Assembly (NCBI GenBank): GCA_963693315.1
Contig: OY856186.1
Span: forward strand, 373,245,663 to 373,309,662
Length of the DNA stretch: 64,000 nucleotides
Source of the DNA: Diogma glabrata
Taxonomy: Eukaryota; Arthropoda; Insecta; Diptera; Cylindrotomidae
Direction of reading: 5' to 3'
Shown here in pieces: positions 11,313-22,600 of the stretch (positions are counted from its first letter, which is position 1; every line of letters begins with the position of its first letter). The notes beneath the pieces were generated by a model. It searched no databases. It worked only from the letters and a program-made list of their open reading frames with translations, and was not told the origin of the DNA. The translations under genes were made by a program, and so were the position numbers.

Positions 11313-12266
11313 CACAGGCGGCATATGGCAAATTGAGTTTTATAATACTTGGACTGTCTTACTTGTTGCCTTTGTTCCCAATATTTGAGTTCATTGATTT
11401 TTTGCAACTTTATCAGCCAGTTTCAGCCCATAAACATGTCGCTAGTATAGAAAAAGTGAAACAACAACCCACCATGGATATTGCTAATGTCACACATGGT
11501 TTTATGAGCGTCCACATCACACTCTGTTATGAGGTTGTAGTGGTTATTGTGGAATGCTGGCTCTGCTGTCGAAATGCTAAATGACCTTTTCCTCTCCGCT
11601 TTAGATCGAAGGGATTTTCGTCTACAAACTAGTTTAATCTGCTTTAACTTAATCGTTTTAATTTTACTTAATATTGTAAGAGACAGTCCGAAAATCCCTC
11701 ATCTAAGACGATTATCTTTTTGTAAATAAAACTGTTATTATTGCTTTCAGAGCAATGACGGACGTATAACAATTGCAGTTCTTTTCAAATCTAGAGGTCA
11801 TAGTTAGTGACCTTTAATCCTAGGAAAGAAACATTTGTTTTTATTGGATTTATTCTAGAGTGAATCGTACTAAACCTATGGCTGAATTCGAAGTTGCAGC
11901 TTTTGGTTTATCTTTCTGCTTTTGTGTAAAAAATGCATACCGCATTCACAAGATCTTGCTTAATCACCGTTTGTTTTAGGATATTCTAAAGTTTGTACCT
12001 GATTACCGAATATTGGACACACAGTATCCATCCATTCTATAGTTGTCATATTTTTGACAACGAAGAAGAAATTGATATGTGCTTAAGATATATGAGCTCT
12101 TGGTTTATTTTCTCGATGTTCATTCTAGGTTCAATGTTGTTGTTTTGTGCATCTGCGCTTTTATTCTCTGTATTTTGACGGGTTGTGTATTTTTGTTGTT
12201 ATAGCTATCAAGCTCAGTTGTAAAAATTGTTTATTGTTTATCGAGTTTCAATAGTAGATAATTTCT
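11313..12266. other. Unassigned DNA
   Basis: Short overlapping plus-strand frames (83, 60 and 61 codons at 11333, 11547 and 11993) show no domain. The GC content is a little higher than upstream and may reflect eroded LINE sequence, but I could not match it to the other copies. Confidence 0.35.
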
Positions 12267-12427
12267 GGGTGGTTATTTTGTAGCGTTATCTCACTAGGTG
12301 AGATAAAAAGTGAGATAAAATATTTGTCTTTGATCGATTGTATTAGATAAAAGAAATCATTTAAACATAATTTTTTTATCTCACTATTTATCTCACCTAG
12401 TGAGATAACGCTACAAAATAACCACCC
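12267..12427. mobile_element. 161 bp MITE with about 54 bp terminal inverted repeats
   Basis: The left end GGGTGGTTATTTTGTAGCG is matched exactly by the reverse complement of the right end. The first 41 bp of the two arms are identical; after one mismatch 12 more match. The arms contain a nested palindrome, CTCACTAGGTGAG. Only about 50 bp of AT-rich DNA separates the arms, so it cannot encode a transposase. Target duplications are not clear, so the superfamily is open. Confidence 0.88.
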
Positions 12428-12560
12428 TGAATCATTGAAAATTTTTATTGAAGTTTAAAATTTTAGGTATCCTATTTGTTACTATATGGCGTCAACAATA
12501 TCTAGCATATTGAAGTTTGTATTTTAATTATTTGTCTTTAATTTAAGTTTTCGAGATAAA

Positions 12561-12746
12561 ATGGACTTGGACTTGTATATAAAACAAAAGAAATTGAAAG
12601 AAATGCCGTTCGACGCATACAAAATCGAATATCAACAAGCGAATCCCGGTTTGGCAATATCTTATATTAAAAAAAGAAAAATTTACCTTAACATTAGCAA
12701 CGTTAACGGAAAAAAACTTTTAAGAGAAGAAAAAAACATTCACTAG
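12561..12746 (+). CDS. Possible short ORF or exon, hypothetical
   Basis: An ATG opens 61 codons rich in Lys, Tyr and Ile (starts MDLDLYIKQKKLKEMPFDAY). A pyrimidine-rich tract ending in AG (about 12,527-12,547) precedes it and would serve as a 3' splice site, so it could be an exon. The amino acid order looks less like random AT-rich translation than its neighbours do, but I recognise no domain. A transposon remnant is equally possible; the MITE ends 134 bp upstream. Confidence 0.25.
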   Translation: MDLDLYIKQKKLKEMPFDAYKIEYQQANPGLAISYIKKRKIYLNISNVNGKKLLREEKNIH

Positions 12747-14069
12747 CATATAAATATAAGTTACACAAACCAAAACCAAATGAAAATTTACATTAATGTA
12801 AAACTCGTTGCACGTGACTGTGAATTTTAATAATAGAAATTTCCGAAATCTGGAAAGGTGCACGATAGTTTTTATAAACATCCTGAGAAACAGCAACAAA
12901 AAACGTTCAATGAATTCTCCACTTTCTTAGCAATTACAAACCTTGTCTCTTATCAATGTTAAAGTTCAATGCTTCCATTTCACATTCCTCAAAATTGACC
13001 TTCCAAATTGTATAATCAGCTTTGGTTGACAGAAAATACAAATGTATAGCCAAACTATAATATAATTAAATTGTCTTATTATTTTAGATTTGCATATTCA
13101 CACTTTAGAAAAAATGAGCAAGGGCAATTTTTTTTGCTGTCACTATTGTTATTATTTTGCTTTTTTTTTTTATACTATAACATTCTGGAATCCAGCAATA
13201 TAAATGCATATGTAATAATTACACCAAAATTTTAATAAAATAAATGAATTTTCTATTTTGTTTGCATCAATTTTAAACTAATGTCTTTATTCTTCACAAT
13301 ATTTTGTCTTCAATAACAATTTGACTCTTTTAAAATGTAGAGTACACAAATACGTAACATTTCAAATTCAAAAATATAATTCATAGGGATTGATAACAAA
13401 AACAAATAGTATTGAATATATTCATATCCAAATCATACAGCTTAGAAGCCAAAAATATAATCATACTTTGAAAGTCGTTTTCCACCACATATTTTCAAAT
13501 ATCGAAATAAAATGTTCCAATAAACAACAAAAACAGTCAATATAAAAAACTAAACTATTTTCCTTCACCAATCTAGGGTATGACTCAATTTATTACCATC
13601 TTGCTTGAATATAAGAAAAAAAATTGCGTTCTACACTGAAAAGGCCTGGTCGTAATACAACTGGATTAAATGAAAATGAGGAGGCAAACACCATCACAAT
13701 TTGCAAACATCGATTATTTCGGATAAAAAAATCCCATAGACACAACGTAAGCAGACTCCAGCGCAGGCCAAAACTCTAACGAGGTTGCCAAGGAACGCTA
13801 AGCTCCACATTACGTGATGTTCATCAGCATTAATCGATGCCCGATCTAAACCACTGATGGTGAGAGAAAACAAATGAAAAAAAAGGAGAGAAGAGAACAT
13901 CTCGGAACAAAGTAGGATGATATCACAGTTTTATGTCCTTGAATATGAGAAACAAATGTAATGAAGTAATTGAAATATTTCGCCGATCCTTTAAGCATTG
14001 CGCTCTACACTGACAAGGCAGCGGCGCACACGGAAAATGTTTTAGGGGGAGGGAGGGTGGTCCAAAGAA
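12747..14069. other. Unassigned DNA with a short flanking repeat
   Basis: A GCG-TCTACACTGA-AAGGC type phrase occurs near 13,627 and again near 14,000, about 370 bp apart. A 68-codon minus-strand frame (13,694-13,900) lies between and has more GC-rich codons than the surroundings, but no known motif. A G-rich stretch (GGGGGAGGGAGGG) is at about 14,045-14,057. Confidence 0.35.
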
Positions 14070-15700
14070 GTTTTTTTAAATAAAAAGTGTTATGCAACAG
14101 AAATTACAATATTTGTCACAACCACATATAGATACCTTTTAAGACCTAGGTCTCACAACAACTTGCATTCTGAGGTGTTGATTAATGCTTCTTAAGCTTT
14201 TATGGATTGAACGTCCCCGAGACTTTTGATTCGAGCAAAGCATTCCATTTGTACGATTTGTATACAAAGAGAACCTTCTGGATTATGTCACTATCATAGT
14301 GAATGGTCTCAACATCCGAGTACTGCTGGTGATAAAATTTATAAAAAACAACGAAATCAGTTCAAAAATGTTGTATAGGGAAGCAAAATTTGATGTTAAA
14401 TTTCGATTACCAATAATTCGCATAGCACGAACAGAGTTCAAAAGAGCTAGGATGGAAACAGATGTAGCGCTCCAGACTTGACAATAATGCTCCATACAGA
14501 AGCGAATATAGGACTTATAAATGTGGAGTAATTGATGCGGAGTGAAATAGTTTTTACATCTAATAAGGAGGCCGAGTTTTTTTGATTTGCCATGGCCATT
14601 ATATGATCGTTCCACAGTTGGAAATTGTGACTCTCAATAAACGAATGCTTTCACATTCGTTTGATTGTTCATCACACATTATACTAATTGAAATATCATT
14701 GGGGAGCTCATCCTTTGATCTGGAAACCATATCAATAACTGTGTTTTAGTGGAATTAAAATAAACAAATTTTTGTCACCCCAATCGGCGATTTTTTTCTA
14801 GGTCTTCGTTTACATTTATATCTCCAATTTATTCGTTCGTGCATTTTACACTTTAAAAATATGGGGAGGAATGACTTGTGCAGTGTACGACAGTCGATAA
14901 TCATATGCAAAACTATTTATCGGATTACTGGTGATTTTCAACAGTGCGTTTATATAAATTGAAAATAGACTGGGGAATAAAACTAAGCGTTGGGGTACAC
15001 TAGCGTTAATTAATTTCGACTCAAAGGACAAACAACTGATGGATACCGAAATGTATCGGTCGGTGAGAAAATTGTGAATCTTACAACTACGGGTTGAAAT
15101 ACGTACGCAACGAGATTGTTGATCAGGTTGACACGCCAGATTCGATCAAATGCTTCTAAGATATCTAATGCGATAACATAAGTTTTACAATCTTTTTCAA
15201 GTGTTCTGTTCCAACGATGTGTGACATAGTTCAATAGATCGGTTGTTGATCCTTTGTTGCGAAAACCATATTAGCTGTCAGATATTAAATGGGTGCCTTC
15301 TAAAAATTTGGACATGTGTGTAATAATATAATGGTCGTTTATTTTAGATATGACTAAGAGTAAGGTTATTGATCTGAAGAAAATGTTCATTTTTTAGGCA
15401 CGGGCTGGACATTGGCTAACTTCTAGCATGAAAAAAAATACCAGATTTATAGAATATGTAGAAAATTTGGGTAAGAGGAGGTGCAAGTGATGATCTTTTA
15501 TTTTCACTCCTGAAGACTGGATTTGGGCACTTCTTTAGGAGTTTCTAAAACGGTCGAGTTTAAAGCGAATCCTTCCGCGAGCAACGTGACTTTTCTTGCT
15601 GCGTTAGTGACGATTAAATCACCGCAAAATATCAAGAGGGATAGAAAATTTGGTACCAGGCTTTAGAAAATGAATGGCCCCAGTAAAATTTTTTTTCAGA
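14070..15700 (-). pseudogene. Decayed LINE copy (family A), reverse transcriptase to 3' tail
   Basis: On the minus strand, frame-shifted pieces follow the order of a non-LTR reverse transcriptase. About 15,470-15,360 resembles the stretch before NYRPI. Near 15,260-15,110 the piece reads YGFRNK, TDLLNYVTHRWNRTLEK, then VIALDILEAFDRIW, the LDxxxAFDxVW motif of the palm. At 15,031-14,846 the ASVPQ-LFSIYINALL piece corresponds to GVPQGS-LFxLYINDL, followed by FAYDYR where FADD is expected, so the second catalytic Asp of the pair is lost. At 14,615-14,283 lies the thumb and C-terminal part (SYIRFCMEHYCQVWSATSVS). The 3' tail at 14,170-14,075 matches the other family-A copies. Multiple frameshifts and stops make it inactive. 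It is the longest family-A copy here. The clade is probably in the CR1/Jockey group. Confidence 0.82.
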
Positions 15701-15821
15701 AATTAACATAGTAGAAATTTTTCCGCTTTCACTCTGATAATTTCTGTTTTTTTGTTTTCGATGATCTGGTTCGATATCTTATTGGCCTATAGATATTGGG
15801 AACGATTTAAGGGGTTTTGTT

Positions 15822-16545
15822 ATTTATTTTTTTTTTTAAATAAAAAGTTTTGTGTTATAGGGTTTAGAATATGTGTCACAGAAACACACAAATACCTTTT
15901 AAGACCTAGGTTCAGACCTGCGTTCCAAGGTATTGATGAACGCATTTTACGCAATCCGCTCTGCGGATTGAAGTCACCTGAGACAATGGATTCCGGCAAA
16001 CTATTCCATTTGTATGCAGTTCGGACAAAAAAGTCTTTCTGCGATCTGCCAGTATGACAGCGGGGGATCTCGACCGTTTGATTGGTTGCGGTAGCCGATT
16101 GCCGAGTGGAACGGGGGTAAGAATAAATTTGAATCATGATGCTGCTGATTTCATCTGAGCACTGCTGATGACGATATTTGTAAAAAACAACGAGGTCTGC
16201 AACAGTGCGACGAAGCTGTAGGGAATCAAGTTTTGATGTCAAAGCTCGATGACCTACAATTCGTATAGCCCGGTTTTGAACAGAGTCCAAGAGGGCCAAG
16301 ATGGAAACAGAAGCAGCACCCAAACTTGACAACAGTGGGACTGTTGTAACTTATAAACATGGAGCAATTGGTATGGAGTGAAATTTTTTTTGCATCTATT
16401 TAGGAGGCCGAGTTTTTTAGATCATCAAGGATCCAAATGCTACATAATTTTTTGCATCAAGGATCTAAATGTTACATAATTTTTTGCATCTATTTAGGAG
16501 GCCGAATTTTTCAGATCATCAAGGATCCCAATGTTACATAATCTA
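15822..16545 (-). pseudogene. 5'-truncated LINE copy (family A), C-terminal RT region and 3' tail
   Basis: An uninterrupted minus-strand frame (16,332-15,820) encodes the C-terminal domain of the family-A reverse transcriptase: ASVSILALLDSVQ-RAIRIVGHR, VADLVVFYKYRHQQCSDEIS, IPRCHTGRSQKDFFVRTAYK and WNSLPE. It is very close to the plus-strand copies at 17.4 and 23.7 kb. The polypurine thumb start (KKLGLLNRCK-like) lies at 16,380-16,420. The 3' tail ends in an oligo(A) near 15,822-15,840, directly upstream of the older copy at 14.07-15.70 kb. The EN domain and the RT core are missing, as is usual for truncated LINE insertions. Confidence 0.85.
16391..16545. repeat. 94 bp tandem duplication at the 5' end of the LINE copy
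   Basis: TGCATCTATTTAGGAGGCCG starts at 16,391 and again at 16,485, and both are followed by TTTT-AGATCATCAAGGATCC. A third partial TTGCATCAAGGATC lies at about 16,452. It is a local duplication within the LINE-derived end. Confidence 0.85.
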
Positions 16546-16679
16546 CGTTTGCTGCTAAGGGCCAATTTGGCTGTTTTGGAAAACAAATATTTTTGTTGGG
16601 ATTTCGTCATTGAGAAGGGAACGAATTTATTGAAAACATTCTAGTCAAACAAAATTTATGCTCTTTTATTATTATATTT

Positions 16680-17370
16680 TTATTTTATTTTAATATATTT
16701 TAACTCAGATAATGGACCAACCTACCAGAGTTTCTGACAATCCTGGCCAAAGTGCTTTATTTTTTTTTTTTTGACAAATGATCTTTCGTTAGTACGATTT
16801 AGAGTATCAGAACTTTTTAGTGGGTCAGATCATAATTTGATTTTAACATATTTAAATTTATAAGTTCCTAAACAGATTAAATTTGATCCGAGTCTTGTTT
16901 GGGATTATACAAATGCAGATTAGCAGGGGCCAATTAATTTTAAACATTTCTGTATATACTTTTCAGAAATAATACATGTGGGAATGGGCAAGTTTATTCC
17001 AATAGATCGTTCCGAAGACTGATATATGGGTTTTGAGTATATGTTAAAATGTAATAAAATTTAAAAAAAATGCTTTTCGAAAGTATAACTAAAACAAACG
17101 TGATGAAAGCCTTAGATTATAACATATAGAAAGAAATGTATGTAGAAAACTAATAGATGCAAGGAAATATTTATTTATTATGAAAAAAGCTACTAAATTT
17201 GCTGAGCAACCCAGGATGGTTCACGCAATTTTTATAAAGCCATTAGTAGAGCCTAATTTAAAACCTAGGCTAATTCCTGTAGTTTCTAACAAAATGGATC
17301 AGATCATTTTTGTAAAAATATAATCCGGAAAATAATAAGACATCTGGGCCAGATAGTATTCCTTCCTTTA
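16680..17370 (+). pseudogene. LINE fragment (family B), end of endonuclease domain and linker to RT
   Basis: Plus-strand pieces read TRVSDNPGQSALFF, then LFLTND-like, SELFSGSDHNLI near 16,810-16,845, matching the SDHN catalytic motif near the end of an APE-type LINE endonuclease. Near 17,340 TSGPDSIPS matches the KAPGxDxIP motif just before the RT domain. Stops and frameshifts occur throughout. At 17,371 the text switches abruptly to the family-A sequence, and family-B-like sequence resumes after its poly(A), so the family-A piece appears to be inserted here, although the RT core of B is also missing. Confidence 0.65.
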
Positions 17371-17930
17371 TAAGTCCTATATTCGTCCCTGTATGGAGTA
17401 CTGCTGTCAAGTTTGGGGTGCTGCCTCTGTTTCCATCTTGGCCCTCTTGGACTCTGTTCAAAAGCGAGCTATACGAATTGTAGGTGATCGAACTTTGACA
17501 TCACAACTTGATTCCCTACAACATCGTCGCACTGTTGCTGACCTCGTTGTTTTTTACAAATATCGTCATCAGCAGTGCTCAGATGAAATCAGCGGCATCA
17601 TGCCTCAAACTTATTCTTACCCCCGTTCCACTCGGCAATCGGCTGCCGCAACCAGTGAAACGGTAAAGATCCCGCGCTGTCATACTGGCAGATCGCAGAG
17701 AGACTTCTTTGTCCGAACTGCGTACAAATGGAATAGTTTGCCGGAACACTTAGTCTCAGGTGGCTTCAACCCACAGATGTTTAAAAAAAGCGTTAATCTA
17801 CACCTCAGAACGCCAGTTGTTGTGGGACCCAGGTCTAGACCTAGGTCTTAAAAGGTATTTATGTGTTGTTGTGACACATATTCTAAACCCTATTACACAA
17901 CACATTTTATTAAAAAAAAAAAAAAAAACA
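17371..17930 (+). mobile_element. 5'-truncated LINE insertion (family A) with poly(A) tail
   Basis: From TAAGTCCTATATTCG onward the segment is nearly identical to 23.86-24.41 kb. An open frame (17,393-17,851) encodes the C-terminal RT domain: EYCCQVWGAASVSILALLDS, RAIRIVGDRTL, VADLVVFYKYRHQQCSDEI, WNSLPEHLVSGGFNPQMFKK. The 3' tail (GTCTTAAAAGGTATTTATG, CACAACACATTTTATT) ends in a long A run at about 17,912-17,928. The short 5'-truncated form with a poly(A) end fits target-primed insertion into the family-B LINE. No clear target duplication is seen. Confidence 0.85.
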
Positions 17931-18510
17931 TTTGCAAAGGTATTAGCATCAAATGTTCTATTTATCATATAAGAAGAATATATAAGTTTCCTTAAAGAAT
18001 TAATCATTCCTGCATGGAATATTATTCTCACATATGGAGTGCAGCATACATAAAAGTAGTTTGAAGTGTCTTTATTCTATACAGAATAGAGCTATTAATC
18101 GGTGATTAAAATCTTACTAATTAGCTTGAGTCCTTTTTTGTCGATGATTTAACGTAATTTTACAAATACATTATAGATGAACGGTCGTTTGCCTCGATCA
18201 AATCGACTAAGCCTGAGCCTGAAATGATAGCCCATATTTTACGTGTCAGGTGACAATATGTAGAACTTTCGCTTTTCAAAGTTAATTTTCAACAGAGCCT
18301 GGCATCTCTGGAATGCCTTACCGGAGTGAGTCTGCAATGATAATTTTTATCCTCAAAATTTTGAAATTAGCGTTCCTAAAATCCTCAAAGAAAATTGATC
18401 AATACTAACAAATTTTAGTTCCATAGTTAGCATTGTATCTTTTGATATTCAGAGACGTTAATCTATAATTTATTATCAGTATATACACTATACAATATCT
18501 TAGTTTAAAT
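17931..18510 (+). pseudogene. LINE family B, C-terminal remnant and 3' end
   Basis: Pieces read SCMEYYSHIWSAAYIK near 18,000-18,055 and YSIQNRAI near 18,075, the region equivalent to the C-terminal RT part of LINEs. The stretch from 18,280 to 18,510 (TTTCAACAGAG, TGGAATGCCTTACC, ATTCAGAGACGTTAAT) matches 60,610-60,820, which defines family B independently of A. Many stops make it non-functional. Confidence 0.7.
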
Positions 18511-18559
18511 TAAAAGAAATACTGAAAAATTATCGGTTAGGGGGAGGTTCGGATCCGAT

Positions 18560-19690
18560 CCGTTCAATTTCGCCAATAACATTTAAATTATACTAATAAC
18601 AAATATTTATACGCCTAGCCTGGTTTTCTGGGATATTAAAAAATTTCAGTCTAATTTTGAAATAATTAACTGATATCACAGTAGGCCAACGTATAATTCA
18701 TAAAAAATATATAAAAGACATGAAAAATGGCAAAAAGTTTTCTGAAACGAATTCCCCTCGTTCGTTGACAAATTCTCATAATTTTTTGGAAAATTCCTCA
18801 AGCAAGGGGTATTGATAAAAACCCTCGGCCTACGGCCACGGCCTCGAAATTTTTGGCAAAAACTTATTTCGAATTATCACCGCCTTTGGGAAATTACAAC
18901 TGAAAATGTTTTGTCTTAGTTTTATTTTAATTTAAACCAATGAAATTCTCTGAAATGTAATGACATCATTCAATTTCACCAATAAAATTTGAATTATACT
19001 AATAACAAATATTTATACGTTTGGCCTACTGGGATATTAAAAATTATCAGTTGTTATTTCCCAAGGGCGGTGATAATTCGAAATATTTTTCTAGCTAAAA
19101 ATTTCGAAAGCAAGAGGCCAACACGAGGCCGTAGGCCGAGGGCTTTTATCAATACCACTTGCTTGAGGAATTTTCCAAAAAATTATGAGAATTTATCAAC
19201 GAACGAGGGGAATTCGTTTAGAAAATTGTTTGCCATTTTTCATTTCTTTATATATTTTTTATGAATTATACGTTCGCCTACTGTGATATCAGGTAATCAT
19301 TTCAAAATTAGACTGATAATTTTTAATATCCCAGAAGGCCAGACGTATAAATATTTGTTATTAGTAGAATTCAAATGTTGTTGGTGAAATTGAATGATGT
19401 TATTACATTTTAGAGAATTTCATTGGTTTAAATTAAAATAAAACTAAAGCAAAAAAATTTCAGTAGTAATCTCCCAAGGACGGTGATAATTCGAAATAAT
19501 TGTTTGTCAACAATTTCGAAATACGGCCTCGTGCTATTATCAATACCACTTGCTTGAGGAATTTTCCGAAAAACTATGAAAATTTAACAACGAACGAGAA
19601 GAATTCACTTAGAAAATTTTTTGTCATTTTTCATTACTTTATATATTTTTTATGAATTAAACGTCTGGCATACTGCGAACTGCGATATCA
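18560..19690. repeat. Cluster of nested inverted repeats, fold-back or MITE copies
   Basis: One module (AATTCGTTTCAG..., CTCATAATTTTTTGGAAAATT, CCTCAAGCAAG, GGTATTGATAAA, then GC-rich GGCCTACGGCC) runs on the minus strand at about 18,700-18,890 and on the plus strand at about 19,065-19,265, and again at about 19,480-19,690. A flanking module (CAATTTCACCAATAA..., TAACAAATATTTATACG, GGGATATTAAAAA) occurs at 18,565-18,680, 18,965-19,050 and, inverted, at 19,310-19,410. The order gives two overlapping large palindromes. No transposase frame is present. A 91-codon frame at 18,989-19,264 is chance. Confidence 0.8.
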
Positions 19691-22600
19691 GTTTTATAAA
19701 AATTACAACTGATATTATCATATATGATAAATAAAGCAAAATATATTTTTCGGTGAAAATTAAATAAACAATTGCAGTCTTCCATAGAAAAATAAATTTA
19801 CCATATAACATCCTACTCACCTCCTTGTACACTAATTTTTACTAAATTACTATAGTTTTCGTTAAATATTTACTGACTTTATTGGTAGTGAGTAAGTACT
19901 GAAAATCAAGAAACGTGAAAAAGCAAATTAATAATTGTAGCCTTACTACAAACAGTTCAACGTACGTAAGAAAAAGCAAAGCAAGAAAACAAAAACTTGT
20001 CATCTGATGGCATGATGAAATGAGAGTAAAACTTAAAATCGATAAAAAAGTAATTGATTCCGTTAAACTTATACATTTCAATCAAACACAAAATTCTTTA
20101 TCAATAGACTTGGTATTCCAGTCATTAAGGAATACTTGCGAAACAAAATCGAAAATAAAAATAAAAGTAGTTTGTATAAAAAGTAAGGAAGACGAAAACC
20201 AAAAACCAAAATAATAAAACAATAAAAAGCAAAGAAAACAAAAGAGAAAGAATGAAATAAATAAATGAAGATACAAAATGGAAAAAAAACTAAGATATGA
20301 TAGAAATTAAAGGAGTAACAGGAAATAAATTGTGATAAATTGTGCATAGAAGAAATAGTATGGTTAACAATAAAACTTCTTTACCACAAACCCAATTTTC
20401 AACAAGCTATAAAAAATTTAACATATATAACTCAAAATTCTTGTCACCTAATGCCATAAACAAAAATAATTTTATGATCCAAATTAAATTTCCACATCTA
20501 CAATTACATACAACTAAACTAAATCTTATTCTAATTTCATTTCCTTTTACTACAGAAATTTAATATCCTAATTTTTCTAATCTTCTCACGTAATATGTGT
20601 AAAATTCATATTACCATCTATCTTTTACAACTTTCGTTGAACATATATTAACGAAAAACTAACTGGATTATTAACACAACATAGCATAAATAAGAGGTTA
20701 TAATTTGAATTATTATGGTATACGGAAAGGAGATGTAGAATAATTAAAAGAACGTATGCAACCACATAAAACGATTATTACAATTTGGTTTATCTATGTT
20801 TTTAAATGGCTTGATGAAAGTAATTGGAATATTGTGGGTCGGTCATAGTAATTTTAATTATTATTGAATAATTACCTGACTTGTAAATTTAATTTTGATG
20901 TTATTTAATTTTTTTTTCTGATTTTATACTTAAAAATCATTGAATGTTATAGCATCAATTTTACTATTCGATTAACATTTAAGTTTTTTAACTGTTAATA
21001 TGAACTAGCCGAACTTCAATTAATTAACGAATAGTTTTGAGTTGTTCTTATGTTTAATTTTTTTTGTTTTTTTTTAAATTAATTAGTCTAGACTCAAAGT
21101 TCTAGTGATCACGTATAAATTGAGCTTATACTGACGAGTTGTATAATAAGCTTAGCGGGTACAACGAGTACTGGTGATACAATTATAATTATAAAAGAAC
21201 AGTCATAAGTTTAACGTTAAATCAAGGTAAAGAAGTAGTATATAAAATAAATTGCATAAGACCTTATGCTATTGTGAATACAGTAAAAATTCAGAAAAAA
21301 ATGCTGTTTGTATTAAGAAAAAGTTTTGAACGAAAAAAGTTTTACGGTAAGTAAATCGATTTTTATAATTTCCTGGCGTAGAGGTCAAACTGAGTTAGAG
21401 CAATAGAAATAAAAGACTAATAATTCCATATAAAAAAATACAAAAGTGATTATGACTTCCAAACTTGACAATGATTTAACGATTTTGTGAAAAATAGTAA
21501 ACCTTGACTGATATTTAATGATACTGATATTTAAAACCTCTTGCGATTCGCAAACCACTACACATTCCTATTTTTCAATTTATCCGATTGATTGAAATCG
21601 TTTAGTTGTTTGGTTTTTGTGATTTTCCTTTCCATTTCACAAAATTTCAATCATCAATTGTTTCTTTTTTTGTACTTTTTGGCTTTTGTTCAACTAAACC
21701 TCTTTTCATGAGAATGTTGAAACGAAAAAAATGTTATCACAACATTGTTGTTTTCTTTTCATCAGATTAAAATTTCGACTGTATCACATGTGTCACTTGT
21801 ATAACTTTTAATTTGCTTACTTAAGAGATTATAAAACTATTTTTTTTTGTAAACTAACAGATTCCAATAAATCACTTTTTTATCTATTCCTTTCGATCTG
21901 AAAAAATAAAGTTTTTCGTTTTTTTAAATTGTGTCTTAAAAAACATACTTTCACTTTTCAATAAATCCTTAAACAACAAATTTTCTTTTTCAGAAAACTC
22001 CCATTACGTCAATGACTTGGTATATCCAATATTATATCTAGCGCAAAAGATTAAATTTTCGTTTCATTTTGTCTAAGATAATGTCTATTTTGCAAAACAA
22101 ATTGAACTTTTATTTCGAACAAAAAAAAAAATTTTCCATTTCCTTAAGATTTATGATCAGTGAAAAACATTGAAAATTAATGAAATAAAATACGCACGAG
22201 TTTTCTGTTTTTGTAAGGATAATGTTAATTTTGTGTTAAATTTTTTTTATTTTCAAAAAAAAAAGAAGTTCAGTGGTTTCAAAATATAAAAGTTGTGAAA
22301 AGTTTGAAATTTTTTTGTTTTCAAAATTTTTCTTATTTTAAGGAATTTTGATGTAATATAATATTAAAACATAATTTAAATATTTTAATTTTTATGTTCG
22401 GTTTTTATGATCTTGTTGTAGCACAAGTGGGTGGTGGTAGTCGTAAATTTAGTATTTTTTTTTAATATGAGATAAGATTTTATATTTGAGTTATAATGTA
22501 AGTGATGGGTTGGTTGGTTACAATGTTTTTTTATTGACTTTTATACACAGTTTATTTTTTGCTTAATAGAAAAAGGGGTTTTATTAGGTTTATTCGTTTT

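Noticed and set aside
11333..12178. Small plus-strand ORFs of 60-83 codons as genes
   Set aside because: They overlap in different frames, have no conserved motif and sit in probable LINE debris.
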